Shown here one piece after another: positions 34,901-43,504 of a DNA stretch of 60,016 bases. How positions within the stretch are numbered: position 1 is the first letter of the stretch; each line of letters begins with the position of its first letter. This DNA comes from Chelatococcus sp. (GTDB lineage Bacteria > Pseudomonadota > Alphaproteobacteria > Rhizobiales > Beijerinckiaceae). Below the pieces are notes generated by a model, which did no database searches, was not told where the DNA came from, and saw nothing but the letters and a program-made list of their open reading frames with translations. The stretch is taken from positions 1-60,016 of the forward strand of contig QFQY01000026.1 of the NCBI GenBank assembly GCA_003248805.1. The letters are read 5' to 3'. The position numbers and the translations under genes are program-made.

Positions 34901-34925
34901 GAAAGAAATAAGAAAGCCATAAAGG
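34901..34925 (-). promoter_or_regulatory. Possible KdpE site upstream of kdp operon
   Basis: On the minus strand the sequence CCTTTATGGCTTTCTTATTT followed by CTTTC is strikingly T-rich in GC-rich surroundings, about 110 bp before the first kdp start. KdpE sites in enterobacteria are T-rich; equivalence is inferred. Confidence 0.3.
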
Positions 34926-34997
34926 CCGGGAGCACGGCCAAGCCGCCTCGATCCCCTCGGCGGACGGCGGCTATGGCAGGTTTCGCTCTGACCGAAC

Positions 34998-35085
34998 CGT
35001 CATTGCGAGAAGCGAAGCGACGAAGCAATCCAGCTTCGTAGAGCGCAGTGGTTCCCTGGATTGCTTAGCTGCGCTCGCAATGACG
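34998..35085. repeat. Dispersed inverted repeat, copy 2
   Basis: This 88-bp element begins CGTCATTGCGAGAAGCGAAG and ends GCTCGCAATGACG. The arms are imperfect, with GAAGCAATCCAG against CTGGATTGCTTAG. Confidence 0.85.
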
Positions 35086-35132
35086 GGTCAGTCAGGTCGA
35101 ACTCAGCAGGCATCTGGGAGATGGTCGGAGGC

Positions 35133-37301
35133 TCAGGGGCGGCTGGCGGCGCTGCGCGCGACCGCGCCCGAGGCTCGCGCGGCGGCGGCGGTGACGATCT
35201 CGGGGGTGAGCAGTTGCGGCAGCACTTCGGCCGGCGCGCCGGGCTGGCCGGGATAGAAGAGATACAGCGGCACGCCGGCACGGCCCTGCTCGGCGAGCGC
35301 GCGGGCGATCGACGCATCGCGGTTCGTCCAGTCGCCCTTGAGATAGCTGACGCCGAGGCGCGCGAAGGCGTCCTTCACCTCCTGCCTCGACAGCGCGACA
35401 CGCTCGTTGGCGAGGCAGGTGATGCACCAGGCGGCGGTGAAGTTGACGAAGACCGGCTTGCCCTGCGCCTGGAGGGCCGCGACGCGCTCCGGACTCCAGG
35501 CCTCGGTCCCCGCCGCTCTCGCCTCCGTGCGCGCCGTCGGCACGGCGGTCTCGATCGTGAACCAGCCCGCGCCGAGGACGAGCGCCGTCGACAGGGCGAT
35601 CCCGGCGACGCGCAGCGGAGCGCCGCCCCGCGTCACGCCGATGAGCCAGACGACGAAGCCCGCCACCAGCAGGGCGACCAACGCCGCCAGCACGCCGTCG
35701 GGGCCGGTCTGGACCGAGGCGACCCAGATCAGCCAGATCGCGGTGGCGAACATGGGAAAGGCGAAGGCCTGCTTCAGCACGACCATCCAGCGGCCCGGCT
35801 TCGGCAGCAGGCGCAACAGGCCGGGCGCGAAGGAGAGCGCCACCACCGGCGCGGCGAAGCCGAGCGCCAGCGCCATGAAGACCGACATCGCGACGGCCGG
35901 CGGCTGCGTCACCGCGAAACCCATCGCCGCGCCCATGAAAGGCGCCGTGCAGGGCGTCGCCACGACGACCGCGAGCGCGCCGGTCATGAAGGCACCCGTG
36001 CGGCCGCCGCGCTCGACGAGGCCCTGGCCGACACCGCCGGCCGAGGCCCCGACCTCGAAGGCCCCGAGCAGGTTGAAGCCGATCAGCGCCATCACCACGG
36101 CGAGCAGGATCACCACGGGCGGCGACTGCAGCTGGTAGCCCCAGCCGATGCCGGACCCCAGCGAGGTCAGCCCGACGACGAGCCCCCCGAGCACGAGGAA
36201 GGTGACGAGCACGCCAGCCAGGAAGAGCAGGCCCTGCTCGCGGACCAGCGCGGGGCTCGATCCCGACAGCCGGACGAAGCCCAGCGCCTTGATGAACAGC
36301 ACCGGCAGGACACAGGGCATCAGGTTCAGGATCAGCCCGCCGGCGAAGGCGAAGACGAGCGCGGCCCACAAGCCGAGATCGGGGCCCTCAGGCGTCGCGG
36401 GCAGGCGCAGCACGACAGGACCGGGCGCGGCGGAGGCGCCTCCGGTCGACGCCGTCACGAGCGCCGGATCGGCATCGACCTCGACCGCGAGCGCCTTCGA
36501 GGCTCCGCCCTCCTTGAAGGTGACGACGCCAGATAGGACCGGCTGCTCCAGCTTGAAGGCGCTGGAGCGTGTCAGGCGCAGGGTCTGGCCCTCCGCGCCC
36601 GTCGTGGCGGGCTGGGCCGCCGCATGCTCGATCAGCGTGTCGGAGACCGGAAAGAACAGGAGATCGGTGGCCGCGGGCAGGCCGGGCAGCGCCAAGGCGA
36701 GCGCGTCCCCCTCGGCGGAGAGGCGCCCCCGGAACGCGGCCGGACGGGGCAAGGCGGCAAGCGCCGCGTCGATGCGCTGCTGCGCCGCCGCGTCGATGCG
36801 CGGCTGCGCCTCGACCGGAAGCTCGAGCGCGAAGGAGCCTTCCTCGGGAATGCAGATTTTCTCGCAGACGAGCCAGGTCGCCGCCGCCTTCAGCGTCAGC
36901 GTCTCGCCGGGCCTGGCGGAGGCCGGTACCGCGATCTCCACGGGCAGCAGCACGGTGCCCTCGAAACCGAAATTGACGAGCGGATCGACGCGGATGGCAT
37001 GCGGCGCGGGCCACTGGATATCGGAGGCCGCGCCGCCCTCGGGCAGTGTCCATTCGATCCGGGTCGCCTCGCCGGAATCGCCGGGATTGCGCCAGTAGGT
37101 GTGCCAGCCGGGCGCCATCTTCTGGACGAGCGCCACCTGGAAGCGCTCGCCGGGAGCAACCGCATCGCGGCCGGACAGCAATGTCGCCGTCACGCGCGGC
37201 GAGGTGACCGCCCGCGCTTCCCCGGCGCGCGCCTGCGAGGACGCCAGCAAGGCCAGCGCCAGCATACCCGCCTTCAGGACAGCACTCGCGAAGCCCGTCA
37301 C
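35133..37301 (-). CDS. DsbD/ScsB-like protein-disulfide reductase
   Basis: This 722-residue protein carries electrons from cytoplasmic thioredoxin to the periplasm. It has a signal peptide (about 1-27, ending SSQARAGEA), a periplasmic N-terminal domain with cysteines in WLVCEKICIPEEG, eight or so membrane helices (about 300-560; cysteines in NLMPCVLP and ATPCTAPF) and a C-terminal thioredoxin domain with W625-C626-I-T-C629. The GTG at 37301 has GGAAG ten bases upstream and places the signal peptide at the N-terminus; an ATG at 37412 would add 37 charged residues. It is a single gene, and the substrate protein is not evident. Confidence 0.85.
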   Translation of the reverse strand: MTGFASAVLKAGMLALALLASSQARAGEARAVTSPRVTATLLSGRDAVAPGERFQVALVQKMAPGWHTYWRNPGDSGEATRIEWTLPEGGAASDIQWPAPHAIRVDPLVNFGFEGTVLLPVEIAVPASARPGETLTLKAAATWLVCEKICIPEEGSFALELPVEAQPRIDAAAQQRIDAALAALPRPAAFRGRLSAEGDALALALPGLPAATDLLFFPVSDTLIEHAAAQPATTGAEGQTLRLTRSSAFKLEQPVLSGVVTFKEGGASKALAVEVDADPALVTASTGGASAAPGPVVLRLPATPEGPDLGLWAALVFAFAGGLILNLMPCVLPVLFIKALGFVRLSGSSPALVREQGLLFLAGVLVTFLVLGGLVVGLTSLGSGIGWGYQLQSPPVVILLAVVMALIGFNLLGAFEVGASAGGVGQGLVERGGRTGAFMTGALAVVVATPCTAPFMGAAMGFAVTQPPAVAMSVFMALALGFAAPVVALSFAPGLLRLLPKPGRWMVVLKQAFAFPMFATAIWLIWVASVQTGPDGVLAALVALLVAGFVVWLIGVTRGGAPLRVAGIALSTALVLGAGWFTIETAVPTARTEARAAGTEAWSPERVAALQAQGKPVFVNFTAAWCITCLANERVALSRQEVKDAFARLGVSYLKGDWTNRDASIARALAEQGRAGVPLYLFYPGQPGAPAEVLPQLLTPEIVTAAAARASGAVARSAASRP

Positions 37302-37467
37302 CGTTCTCGTCTTCCGTTTCAGGTCCCGATCACGCAATGACTCATCCGGGCCATCCGCGCCAATGACAAGCCGGTGAAGGCGCCGCGACCGTCCGCCGCG
37401 CCGTGTCATCATCTCGCCGCGCCGTCCCTCTTAGCTCCGCGCCCGTTCGCGAATCGTGAGACAGACC

Positions 37468-38313
37468 ATGACAGCCCATCCCGCCCTCGCCGCCGCCCAT
37501 GTCGCCGTGATCGCCGGGGGCGCCTCGGGGATCGGTTTCGCGGCCGCGCGCGCGTTCGCCGGCCTCGGCATGAAGATCGTGGTCGCCGACCGCGACGCGC
37601 TGGCGCTCAAGGCGGCCGGCCAGATCCTGGCGGCGATGGTCGGCGAGGCGAACGTGCTCGCCGTCCCGCTCGACGTCTCGCGCGCCGACGAGATCGCGGC
37701 GCTCCATGCGCAGGTCGTCGCCCGCTTCGGCGCGGTGCATGTGCTGATGAACAATGCCGGCATCCAGCCCGCCAGCACGATCGAGGGGCCGCGCGAGACG
37801 TGGGAGCGCATTCTCGGCGTCAATCTCTGGGGCGTGATCAACGGGACGCAGGCCTTCCTGCCGGGCATGCTGGCCTCGGGCGAGCCGGGGCTGATCATCA
37901 ACACCGGCTCGAAACAGGGCATCACGACGCCGCCGGGCAATCCCGCCTACAACGTCTCCAAGGCCGGGGTGAAGGTCTTCACCGAGCAGCTCCAGCACGA
38001 GCTGCGTAGCGGCGGCGGCAAGGTCGAGGCACGGCTCCTGATCCCCGGCTTCGTCTTCACGGGGCTGACGGCCAACGGGCGCACCGAGAAGCCGGACGGC
38101 GCCTGGACGCCGGAGCAGACCGTCGACTTCATGCTGGAGCGACTGGCGACGGAGGATTTCTACATCCTGTGCCCGGACGGCGAGACGACACGCGCGCTCG
38201 ACGAGAAGCGCATGGCCTGGGCGATCGGCGACATCATCGAGAACCGCCCGCCGCTCTCGCGCTGGCACAAGGACTATGGCGAGCGCTTCAAGGCGTTCCT
38301 GGCGGGCGAGTAG
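37468..38313 (+). CDS. Short-chain dehydrogenase/reductase
   Basis: This 281-residue classical SDR has the nucleotide motif GGASGIG, NNAG, and the catalytic serine and YNVSK. The extended C-terminus (LIPGFVFTGLTANGR, WAIGDIIENRPPLSRWHKDY) resembles SDRs of unknown substrate. The start is ATG at 37468; an in-frame GTG four codons earlier is possible. It is transcribed alone, divergent from the DsbD-like gene. Confidence 0.85.
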   Translation: MTAHPALAAAHVAVIAGGASGIGFAAARAFAGLGMKIVVADRDALALKAAGQILAAMVGEANVLAVPLDVSRADEIAALHAQVVARFGAVHVLMNNAGIQPASTIEGPRETWERILGVNLWGVINGTQAFLPGMLASGEPGLIINTGSKQGITTPPGNPAYNVSKAGVKVFTEQLQHELRSGGGKVEARLLIPGFVFTGLTANGRTEKPDGAWTPEQTVDFMLERLATEDFYILCPDGETTRALDEKRMAWAIGDIIENRPPLSRWHKDYGERFKAFLAGE

Positions 38314-38321
38314 ACGAGCGG

Positions 38322-38411
38322 CGTCATTGCGAGAAGGCGAAGCCGACGAAGCAATCCAGGGGGCGCAGAGCTCTACCAGACTGGATTGCTTCGCTTGCGC
38401 TCGCAATGACG
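38322..38411. repeat. Dispersed inverted repeat, copy 3
   Basis: This 90-bp element begins CGTCATTGCGAGAAGGCGAA and ends GCGCTCGCAATGACG. It fills the space between the convergent SDR and ABC ATPase genes, overlapping neither. Confidence 0.87.
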
Positions 38412-38418
38412 GCCCGGC

Positions 38419-39174
38419 TCAGATCGCCGCGCCGTCCGCCACCGTGTCGGCGCCGAGCCCGAGGCGGACCGCCCGCACGATCTCGGCCTCCGCCGCCTCG
38501 CCGCGCCGGCGCGGACGGGGCGCGTCGATGCGGTGCTCGGCGATGATCTGGCCGGGCGCGCCGGAGAGCACCACGACCCGATCGGCCAGATAGGCCGCCT
38601 CGTCGATGTCGTGGGTGACGAAAAGGACGGTCTTGCCGGTCTCGCGCCAGACGCGGATGAGCTCGTCCTGCAGCGTCTCGCGCGTCAGCGCATCGAGCGC
38701 CGAGAAGGGCTCGTCCATCAGCAGGATCTCGGGCTCGACCGCGAGGGCGCGCGCCAGCGAGACGCGCTGACGCTGCCCGCCGGAGAGCTGATGCGGCCAG
38801 CGCCCGGCGAGATGGCCCAGCCCGACGAGATCGAGCATCGCCTGCGCCCTGGCCAGCCGCTCGCGGCGCGGCGCCTGCCCCTCCAGTCCGAAGCCGACAT
38901 TGGAGACGACCTTGCGCCAGGGCAGCAGGCGCGAATCCTGGAAGACCAGCGCCACCGGCCGGCGCGCGGCATCCGTCGCATGGATGCGGACGTCACCGGC
39001 GCTCGGCTGCGCCAGCCCGGCGATGACGCGCAGCAGGGTCGACTTGCCGACGCCGGACGGACCGACGATGGCGAGGAACTCGCCGCGCGCCACGTCGAGG
39101 TCGAGCTTGCGCAGCACCTCGGTCTGCTCGCCGTCGCGGGTAAAGGTGAGGGAGAGCCCCCGGATCTCGATCAC
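38419..39174 (-). CDS. ABC transporter ATP-binding protein, SsuB/TauB type
   Basis: This 251-residue ATPase energises an importer of the nitrate/sulfonate/taurine family. Walker A is GPSGVGKST, the signature LSGGQRQRVSLARAL, Walker B ILLMDEPFSALD and the switch histidine is in FVTHDIDEA. The GTG at 39174 gives a GTGA overlap with the permease stop; an ATG at 39195 would add seven residues and overlap the permease by 25 bases. Substrate is not predictable from the ATPase. Confidence 0.9.
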   Translation of the reverse strand: MIEIRGLSLTFTRDGEQTEVLRKLDLDVARGEFLAIVGPSGVGKSTLLRVIAGLAQPSAGDVRIHATDAARRPVALVFQDSRLLPWRKVVSNVGFGLEGQAPRRERLARAQAMLDLVGLGHLAGRWPHQLSGGQRQRVSLARALAVEPEILLMDEPFSALDALTRETLQDELIRVWRETGKTVLFVTHDIDEAAYLADRVVVLSGAPGQIIAEHRIDAPRPRRRGEAAEAEIVRAVRLGLGADTVADGAAI

Positions 39175-39923
39175 GCTTTCCAACGCAGCACCCATTTCTG
39201 GAAGGCGACGAAGGCGGTGTCGAGCAGCCCGTAGAGCGCCGCCATGGTCAGCATGTAGACCACCACGATGTCCGTCGCGAGCAGGCTGGACGCTTGCATC
39301 ATGCGCTGGCCGACGCCCGCCACGCCGAAGATTTCGGCCGCGACCACCGCCATCCAGGCCTGGCCGAGCGCGGTGCGCACGCCGACGAGAATGCCGGGCA
39401 GCGCCGCCGGCAGCAGGATCTTGACGAGCCTCTGCCAGGGCGAGCGAAAGCCGAAGGCGTCCGCGACCTCGATGAGATCGCGGTCCACGCCGCGAATGGC
39501 GCCCTGCGCCGCGAAGAAGACGATCCAGAACACGCCGATGGCGATGATGAAAACCGCCGCGGACGGGTTCACGCCGAACCAGATGATGGCGAAGGGCACC
39601 CAGGCGAGTCCCGGAATCGGACGCAGGACGCGCACCACCCAGGAGGTCGCCTCCTCGGCGATCCGCGACATGCCGACGAGGACGCCGAGCGCGACACCCA
39701 GCCCCGCCCCGACAAAGAGACCGACGAAATAGTGCCAGAGCGAGCCGAGGATCGCCGACAGCCAGGCGCCGGAGGCAACCTCGCGCATGAAGGCCTTCGG
39801 CAGGGTGCTGGGGGCCGGCAGGAAGGCCGGATTCACCCATCCGAAGAACGGCACCGCCTCCCAGACCAGCAGGAAGAGCGCGAGGCCGAGGAAGGCGAGC
39901 GCGGGGGCGCGAAGGGAGTTCAA
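39171..39923 (-). CDS. ABC transporter permease, SsuC/TauC type
   Basis: This 250-residue protein has about six membrane helices and the EAA-like loop VDRDLIEVADAFGFRSPWQRL followed by LPAALPGILVG. It forms the channel of the SsuABC-type importer. A 143-bp gap separates it from the binding protein; no gene or clear hairpin was seen there. Confidence 0.92.
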   Translation of the reverse strand: MNSLRAPALAFLGLALFLLVWEAVPFFGWVNPAFLPAPSTLPKAFMREVASGAWLSAILGSLWHYFVGLFVGAGLGVALGVLVGMSRIAEEATSWVVRVLRPIPGLAWVPFAIIWFGVNPSAAVFIIAIGVFWIVFFAAQGAIRGVDRDLIEVADAFGFRSPWQRLVKILLPAALPGILVGVRTALGQAWMAVVAAEIFGVAGVGQRMMQASSLLATDIVVVYMLTMAALYGLLDTAFVAFQKWVLRWKA

Positions 39924-40066
39924 CGTCGGGTCACTCGAGGGCGGTTCGTCACGGATCGCGGATCGTCCCGGCGGGGCGCGGTCGAGGCCGCCGGGATGAC
40001 GTCGCTGTTGATGCGCGGATGTTCATGCTCGCAAGCGGCCCGTCAAGGTGCCGCCTGCCGAAGCCG

Positions 40067-41092
40067 TCAGCCACCAACCTTGACCGCGCGCTCGTAGAAC
40101 TGGGTCTCGAACAGCCCGTCGAAGGGCAGCTCCTTCTCCAGCGAGCCGAGCTTGACCTGATAGGCCTGCATGGCGCGCGACGGCTCGATGATCTTGCGTG
40201 GATCGATCTCGAACTTGCTGGCCGGCGAGACCAGCGCCTTGCGGATCAGGTCGGGGTCGACGATGCCCTTGCCGAGCGCGGCGCCGACATGGGGAGCCGC
40301 CTTGGCGGGATCCTTGGCGATCAGGTCGGCGGCCTTGACGAGCCCGGCCACGAGAGCCTGCACGGCCGCCGGATTCTTCGTGACGAAGGCGCCGGAGACG
40401 GCGACGACCGTGCCGGGCTGGCCCGGGAACACGTCCTCGCCGCCGGCGATCAGCTTGATCTGCGGGTTGCGGCTCTGGATGATCGTGAGCGCCGGCTCGC
40501 GGACGCTGCCGCCGTCGACCGCTCCGGCCAGGATCGCCTGCTGCGTCGCGTCGATGCCCATCGGCACGATCTCGACATCGGCCTTGTCGACCTTCGCGAC
40601 CTCCCAGAGCCAGTACTGCAAGGTGGTGTTGGGCACCGAGCCGGCGGGCTGCGTCGCGAGGCGCACCGGCTTGCCGCCAGCGGCGCGGAACGCCTTGAAG
40701 GCGGCGGCCGCCGCCGTGCCCGGGGTGAAGAATTTCGACAGGGACGGTGCGGCGACGACGACGTTCTCCCCCGTCGCGGTCGAGGCGACGACGCGGACGT
40801 CGACGCCGCGCGAGCGCGCCACGGCGAGGGGCGCCACGCCGGCGACATAGATGTCGATCGTGCCCGAGGCCAGGGCCTGGATCATGTTGGGACCGGATTC
40901 GAACACAGTGAGCGCGACATCCAGCCCGCCCTGCTTCAGCCAGCCTTCGCCATTGGCGACGAAGAACGGCGCCGTGCCGACGACGGGAATGTAGCCGACA
41001 CGGGCCGGGACCGACTGGGCGAGCGCCGGCGAGCCGACATGAGAGGCGGCGAGCAGGGCCGAACCCGCGAGCAGAAAATGGCGGCGATCCAT
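40067..41092 (-). CDS. ABC transporter substrate-binding protein, SsuA/NMT1 type
   Basis: This 341-residue periplasmic protein has an export signal (RRHFLLAGSALLAASHVGSP, possibly Tat, cleavage after ALA) and the NMT1-like fold of sulfonate, nitrate or pyrimidine-precursor binding proteins (GYIPVVGTAPFFVANGEGWL, ALASGTIDIYVAG). The ligand cannot be named; no desulfonation genes are present. It is divergent from an Lrp-type regulator, so an amino-acid-like ligand deserves consideration. Confidence 0.88.
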   Translation of the reverse strand: MDRRHFLLAGSALLAASHVGSPALAQSVPARVGYIPVVGTAPFFVANGEGWLKQGGLDVALTVFESGPNMIQALASGTIDIYVAGVAPLAVARSRGVDVRVVASTATGENVVVAAPSLSKFFTPGTAAAAAFKAFRAAGGKPVRLATQPAGSVPNTTLQYWLWEVAKVDKADVEIVPMGIDATQQAILAGAVDGGSVREPALTIIQSRNPQIKLIAGGEDVFPGQPGTVVAVSGAFVTKNPAAVQALVAGLVKAADLIAKDPAKAAPHVGAALGKGIVDPDLIRKALVSPASKFEIDPRKIIEPSRAMQAYQVKLGSLEKELPFDGLFETQFYERAVKVGG

Positions 41093-41133
41093 GGCGGCAT
41101 TCCTCGGTCAGATGCGCCCCGTTCGCGAGGCCA

Positions 41134-41162
41134 TTGACAGATTGAGAAAAGGATTTTCTACA
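41134..41162 (+). promoter_or_regulatory. Promoter and palindrome of the Lrp-type gene
   Basis: TTGACA (41134-41139) and a weak TCTACA (41157-41162) are 17 bases apart. Between them lies the 15-bp palindrome AGAAAAGGATTTTCT (41145-41159), the size and style of an AsnC/Lrp half-site. The region between the two divergent genes is notably AT-rich. Confidence 0.5.
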
Positions 41163-41252
41163 TCAATGCAAGATGGAAATCAGATAGAGATTTTTATTCT
41201 ACATTGCTTGCGCTGAAGAATAGAAATCATCTCTTTTTGGCGAGTTTCGGAA

Positions 41253-41720
41253 ATGGACCAGATCGACCGCAAGATTCTGACCGTGCTGCAGGCGGACGCG
41301 AACATCTCGATCGCGGAGCTCGCCGACCGGGTCGGGCTCTCGCAGACCCCCTGCTGGAAGCGGATCCAGAAGCTCGAGCAGGCCGGCGTCATCCTGAAGC
41401 GCGTGGCGCTCGTCGCGCCGGAGAAGATCGGGCTCGGGCTCACCGTCTTCGTGCAGATCGAGACCTCCGATCATTCGGGACCGTGGCTCGAAAAATTCGC
41501 GCAGATGGTCGCGTCGATGCCGGAGGTGATGGAGTTCTACCGGATGGCGGGCGACGTCGACTACATGCTGCGCGTCGTCGTGGCCGACATGGCGGCCTAT
41601 GACACGTTCTACAAGAAGCTGATCGAGACGATCCCGCTCAAGAACGTGACCTCGCGCTTCGCCATGGAGCGCATCAAGGCGACGACGGCCTACAAGGTCC
41701 CGGATCTGCCCAAGCCGTGA
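41253..41720 (+). CDS. Lrp/AsnC family transcriptional regulator
   Basis: This 155-residue regulator has an N-terminal HTH (IDRKILTVLQADANISIAEL, then ADRVGLSQTPCWKRI) and a C-terminal AsnC domain with VMEFYRMAGDVDYMLRVVV. It is divergent from the SsuA-type gene, so it probably controls that transporter and itself. It is a different member from the bkd regulator at 3745. Confidence 0.9.
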   Translation: MDQIDRKILTVLQADANISIAELADRVGLSQTPCWKRIQKLEQAGVILKRVALVAPEKIGLGLTVFVQIETSDHSGPWLEKFAQMVASMPEVMEFYRMAGDVDYMLRVVVADMAAYDTFYKKLIETIPLKNVTSRFAMERIKATTAYKVPDLPKP

Positions 41721-41738
41721 CCGCGCCTTCTGCCGCGC

Positions 41739-42494
41739 CTATGACCGTCCGCCGTCGACCGACAGCACCTGGCCGGTGATCCAGCCCGCCTGCTCGCTCA
41801 GGAAGAACAGGGTCGCAGCCGCGATGTCGTCCGCCGTGCCGAGCCGCCGGGTATGGATGCCCTCGACGAGGCGCTTCTGGCCCTCCGGCCCGTAGCTCTC
41901 CCATTGCCGCTCGGTCGCGGGGTTGGAGCGCACGAAGCCCGGCGCCACCGAGTTCACCGTGACGCCGTGCGGACCGAACTCCCAGGCGAGCTGCTTCGTC
42001 AGCCCGACTAGCGCGTGCTTGGCGGCGGCATAGGCCTGGATGCCGGTCAGGCTCGGGCGCAGGCCCGCGCCCGAGGAAATCGTGACGATCCGACCGTATC
42101 CGGCCTGCTTCATCACGGGTGCGGCGGCCTGCGCGAGGAAGAAGGCGGCGTCGGCATTGGCGGCGAAGATCACGCGCCAGTCGGTTTCGGAAACGGCCTC
42201 GATCGGCCGGCCGACCTGGCCGCGCACGCCGCCGGCGGCGTGGACGAGGAGATCGAGACGGCCATCCGCCTTCACGACATCGGCGACCAGAGCCTGGGCC
42301 GCCTGCGGCGAGCCGAGATCGACGGCATGCGCGGCCGCGCCGAGTTCCTGCGCCGTCGCGGCGACTCCCCCGGCGTCGATGTCGGCGAGATGAACCTTCG
42401 CGCCCGCCGCGACCAGGGCCTTGGCGATCGCGCGGCCAATCCCCTGGGCCGCACCTGTGACGAGGGCTACGCGGTCGTCGAAACGGATCTGCAT
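41739..42494 (-). CDS. Short-chain dehydrogenase/reductase
   Basis: This 251-residue SDR has TGAAQGIG at the nucleotide site, the catalytic serine in TISSGAG, and YAAAK. The C-terminal segment LSVDGGRS matches FabG-like enzymes. It overlaps the preceding gene's stop by 28 bases and is last in the leftward operon, so it likely acts on an intermediate of the amide/peptide pathway. Confidence 0.88.
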   Translation of the reverse strand: MQIRFDDRVALVTGAAQGIGRAIAKALVAAGAKVHLADIDAGGVAATAQELGAAAHAVDLGSPQAAQALVADVVKADGRLDLLVHAAGGVRGQVGRPIEAVSETDWRVIFAANADAAFFLAQAAAPVMKQAGYGRIVTISSGAGLRPSLTGIQAYAAAKHALVGLTKQLAWEFGPHGVTVNSVAPGFVRSNPATERQWESYGPEGQKRLVEGIHTRRLGTADDIAAATLFFLSEQAGWITGQVLSVDGGRS

Positions 42495-43504
42495 CGGTCT
42501 GCCAGCACTTTCAGCGTGTCGAGGGCGAGAGGACGGCGCCCGTCCTCGATATCGTGGACGAGCGAGACGAGCGTCTCGATCGCCGGGGTCGCGACGCCGG
42601 CCTCCCGGCCGAGCTCCGCGATGATGCCGATCTGGGGATCGACCTCGGTCCTGCGCTTGCGCACGGCGAGGTCGCGCCAGATGCCGGAATGCGTCTTGGC
42701 GGTCCTGGAGGTGTAATCGGCCAGCCAGCGGATGGTCTCGACCTGCGGCCCTTCGGGCCGGCCGGGGGCGAAGACCATCGGATCGAAGCCGCCGAAACCG
42801 AGCGTCGCGACGCCGCGCGCCGCCGCCACCGCCGCCACCTCGCGGCCGAGCGCGAGCCAGACCGGCAGTCGCGCCGGATCGGCGAAATTGGCCGACATCG
42901 AATCGTCGGTCAGCGCCGTCGCGAACAGCATCGCGCCGTAGGAGAGCTTCCCCCAGAGATAGCCCCAGATATTGTCGGTGAGGATCGCCTCCGGCTCGAA
43001 CAGCGTCAGCAGCGCGTGCATCTCGCGGGCGCGCTCGCTGACGCTGCCGTCGATCTCGCCCACGACGACCGCGCCGCGATTGCCGTAGAGGATTTCGCCG
43101 TCACCCAGCCAGTCGGCGCCGAAGTTGACGAAACAGCCCATGGTGCGCTCGGCGCCGACCGCGCGCGCGATGGCGAGTTCGTTCAGGCCGTTCTGCGCCG
43201 ACAGCACGTAGCCGTCCGGCGCCAGATGCGGCTTCAGCGCGGTGAGTGCCGCCTCCGTCGCGCCGGCCTTCACCGCGAGCACGATGCGGCCATAGGCCCC
43301 GGTCAATTCGGCCGGCGTGACGGCGGGGACCACCTGCCGGAACTCCTCGACCGGCCCGCTGACGGCGAGCCCGCGCGTGCGACAGGCCTCGACATGGCCG
43401 GGTACGATGTCGACGAAGAGCACGGGGATGCCCGCGCGCGCCCAATAGGCGCCGAGCGTGCCGCCGATGGCACCGGCGCCCCAGATCAGGATCGGCTCGC
43501 TCAT
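42467..43504 (-). CDS. Ketopantoate reductase (PanE/ApbA) family protein
   Basis: This 345-residue protein has an N-terminal Rossmann motif GAGAIGGTLG and the ApbA C-terminal domain (KLSYGAMLFATALTDDS). True PanE makes pantoate, but many catabolic operons carry paralogues acting on other 2-oxo acids. The position downstream of an isoaspartyl peptidase (ATGA overlap) argues for such a catabolic role. The lengthy C-terminus is above the usual 300 residues. Confidence 0.85.
   Translation of the reverse strand: MSEPILIWGAGAIGGTLGAYWARAGIPVLFVDIVPGHVEACRTRGLAVSGPVEEFRQVVPAVTPAELTGAYGRIVLAVKAGATEAALTALKPHLAPDGYVLSAQNGLNELAIARAVGAERTMGCFVNFGADWLGDGEILYGNRGAVVVGEIDGSVSERAREMHALLTLFEPEAILTDNIWGYLWGKLSYGAMLFATALTDDSMSANFADPARLPVWLALGREVAAVAAARGVATLGFGGFDPMVFAPGRPEGPQVETIRWLADYTSRTAKTHSGIWRDLAVRKRRTEVDPQIGIIAELGREAGVATPAIETLVSLVHDIEDGRRPLALDTLKVLADRCRSVSTTA

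Larger units (their letters stand above)
34791..35132. other. Gene-free 342-bp region between kdp and dsbD
   Basis: No convincing gene is visible. It holds the presumed kdp promoter, a T-rich element on the minus strand at 34901-34925 and the second dispersed inverted repeat at 34998-35085. Confidence 0.6.

Noticed and set aside
36148..37098. 316-codon plus-strand frame opposite the DsbD-like gene
   Set aside because: Ser/Pro/Ala-rich shadow without motifs, fully inside a gene with clear domains.
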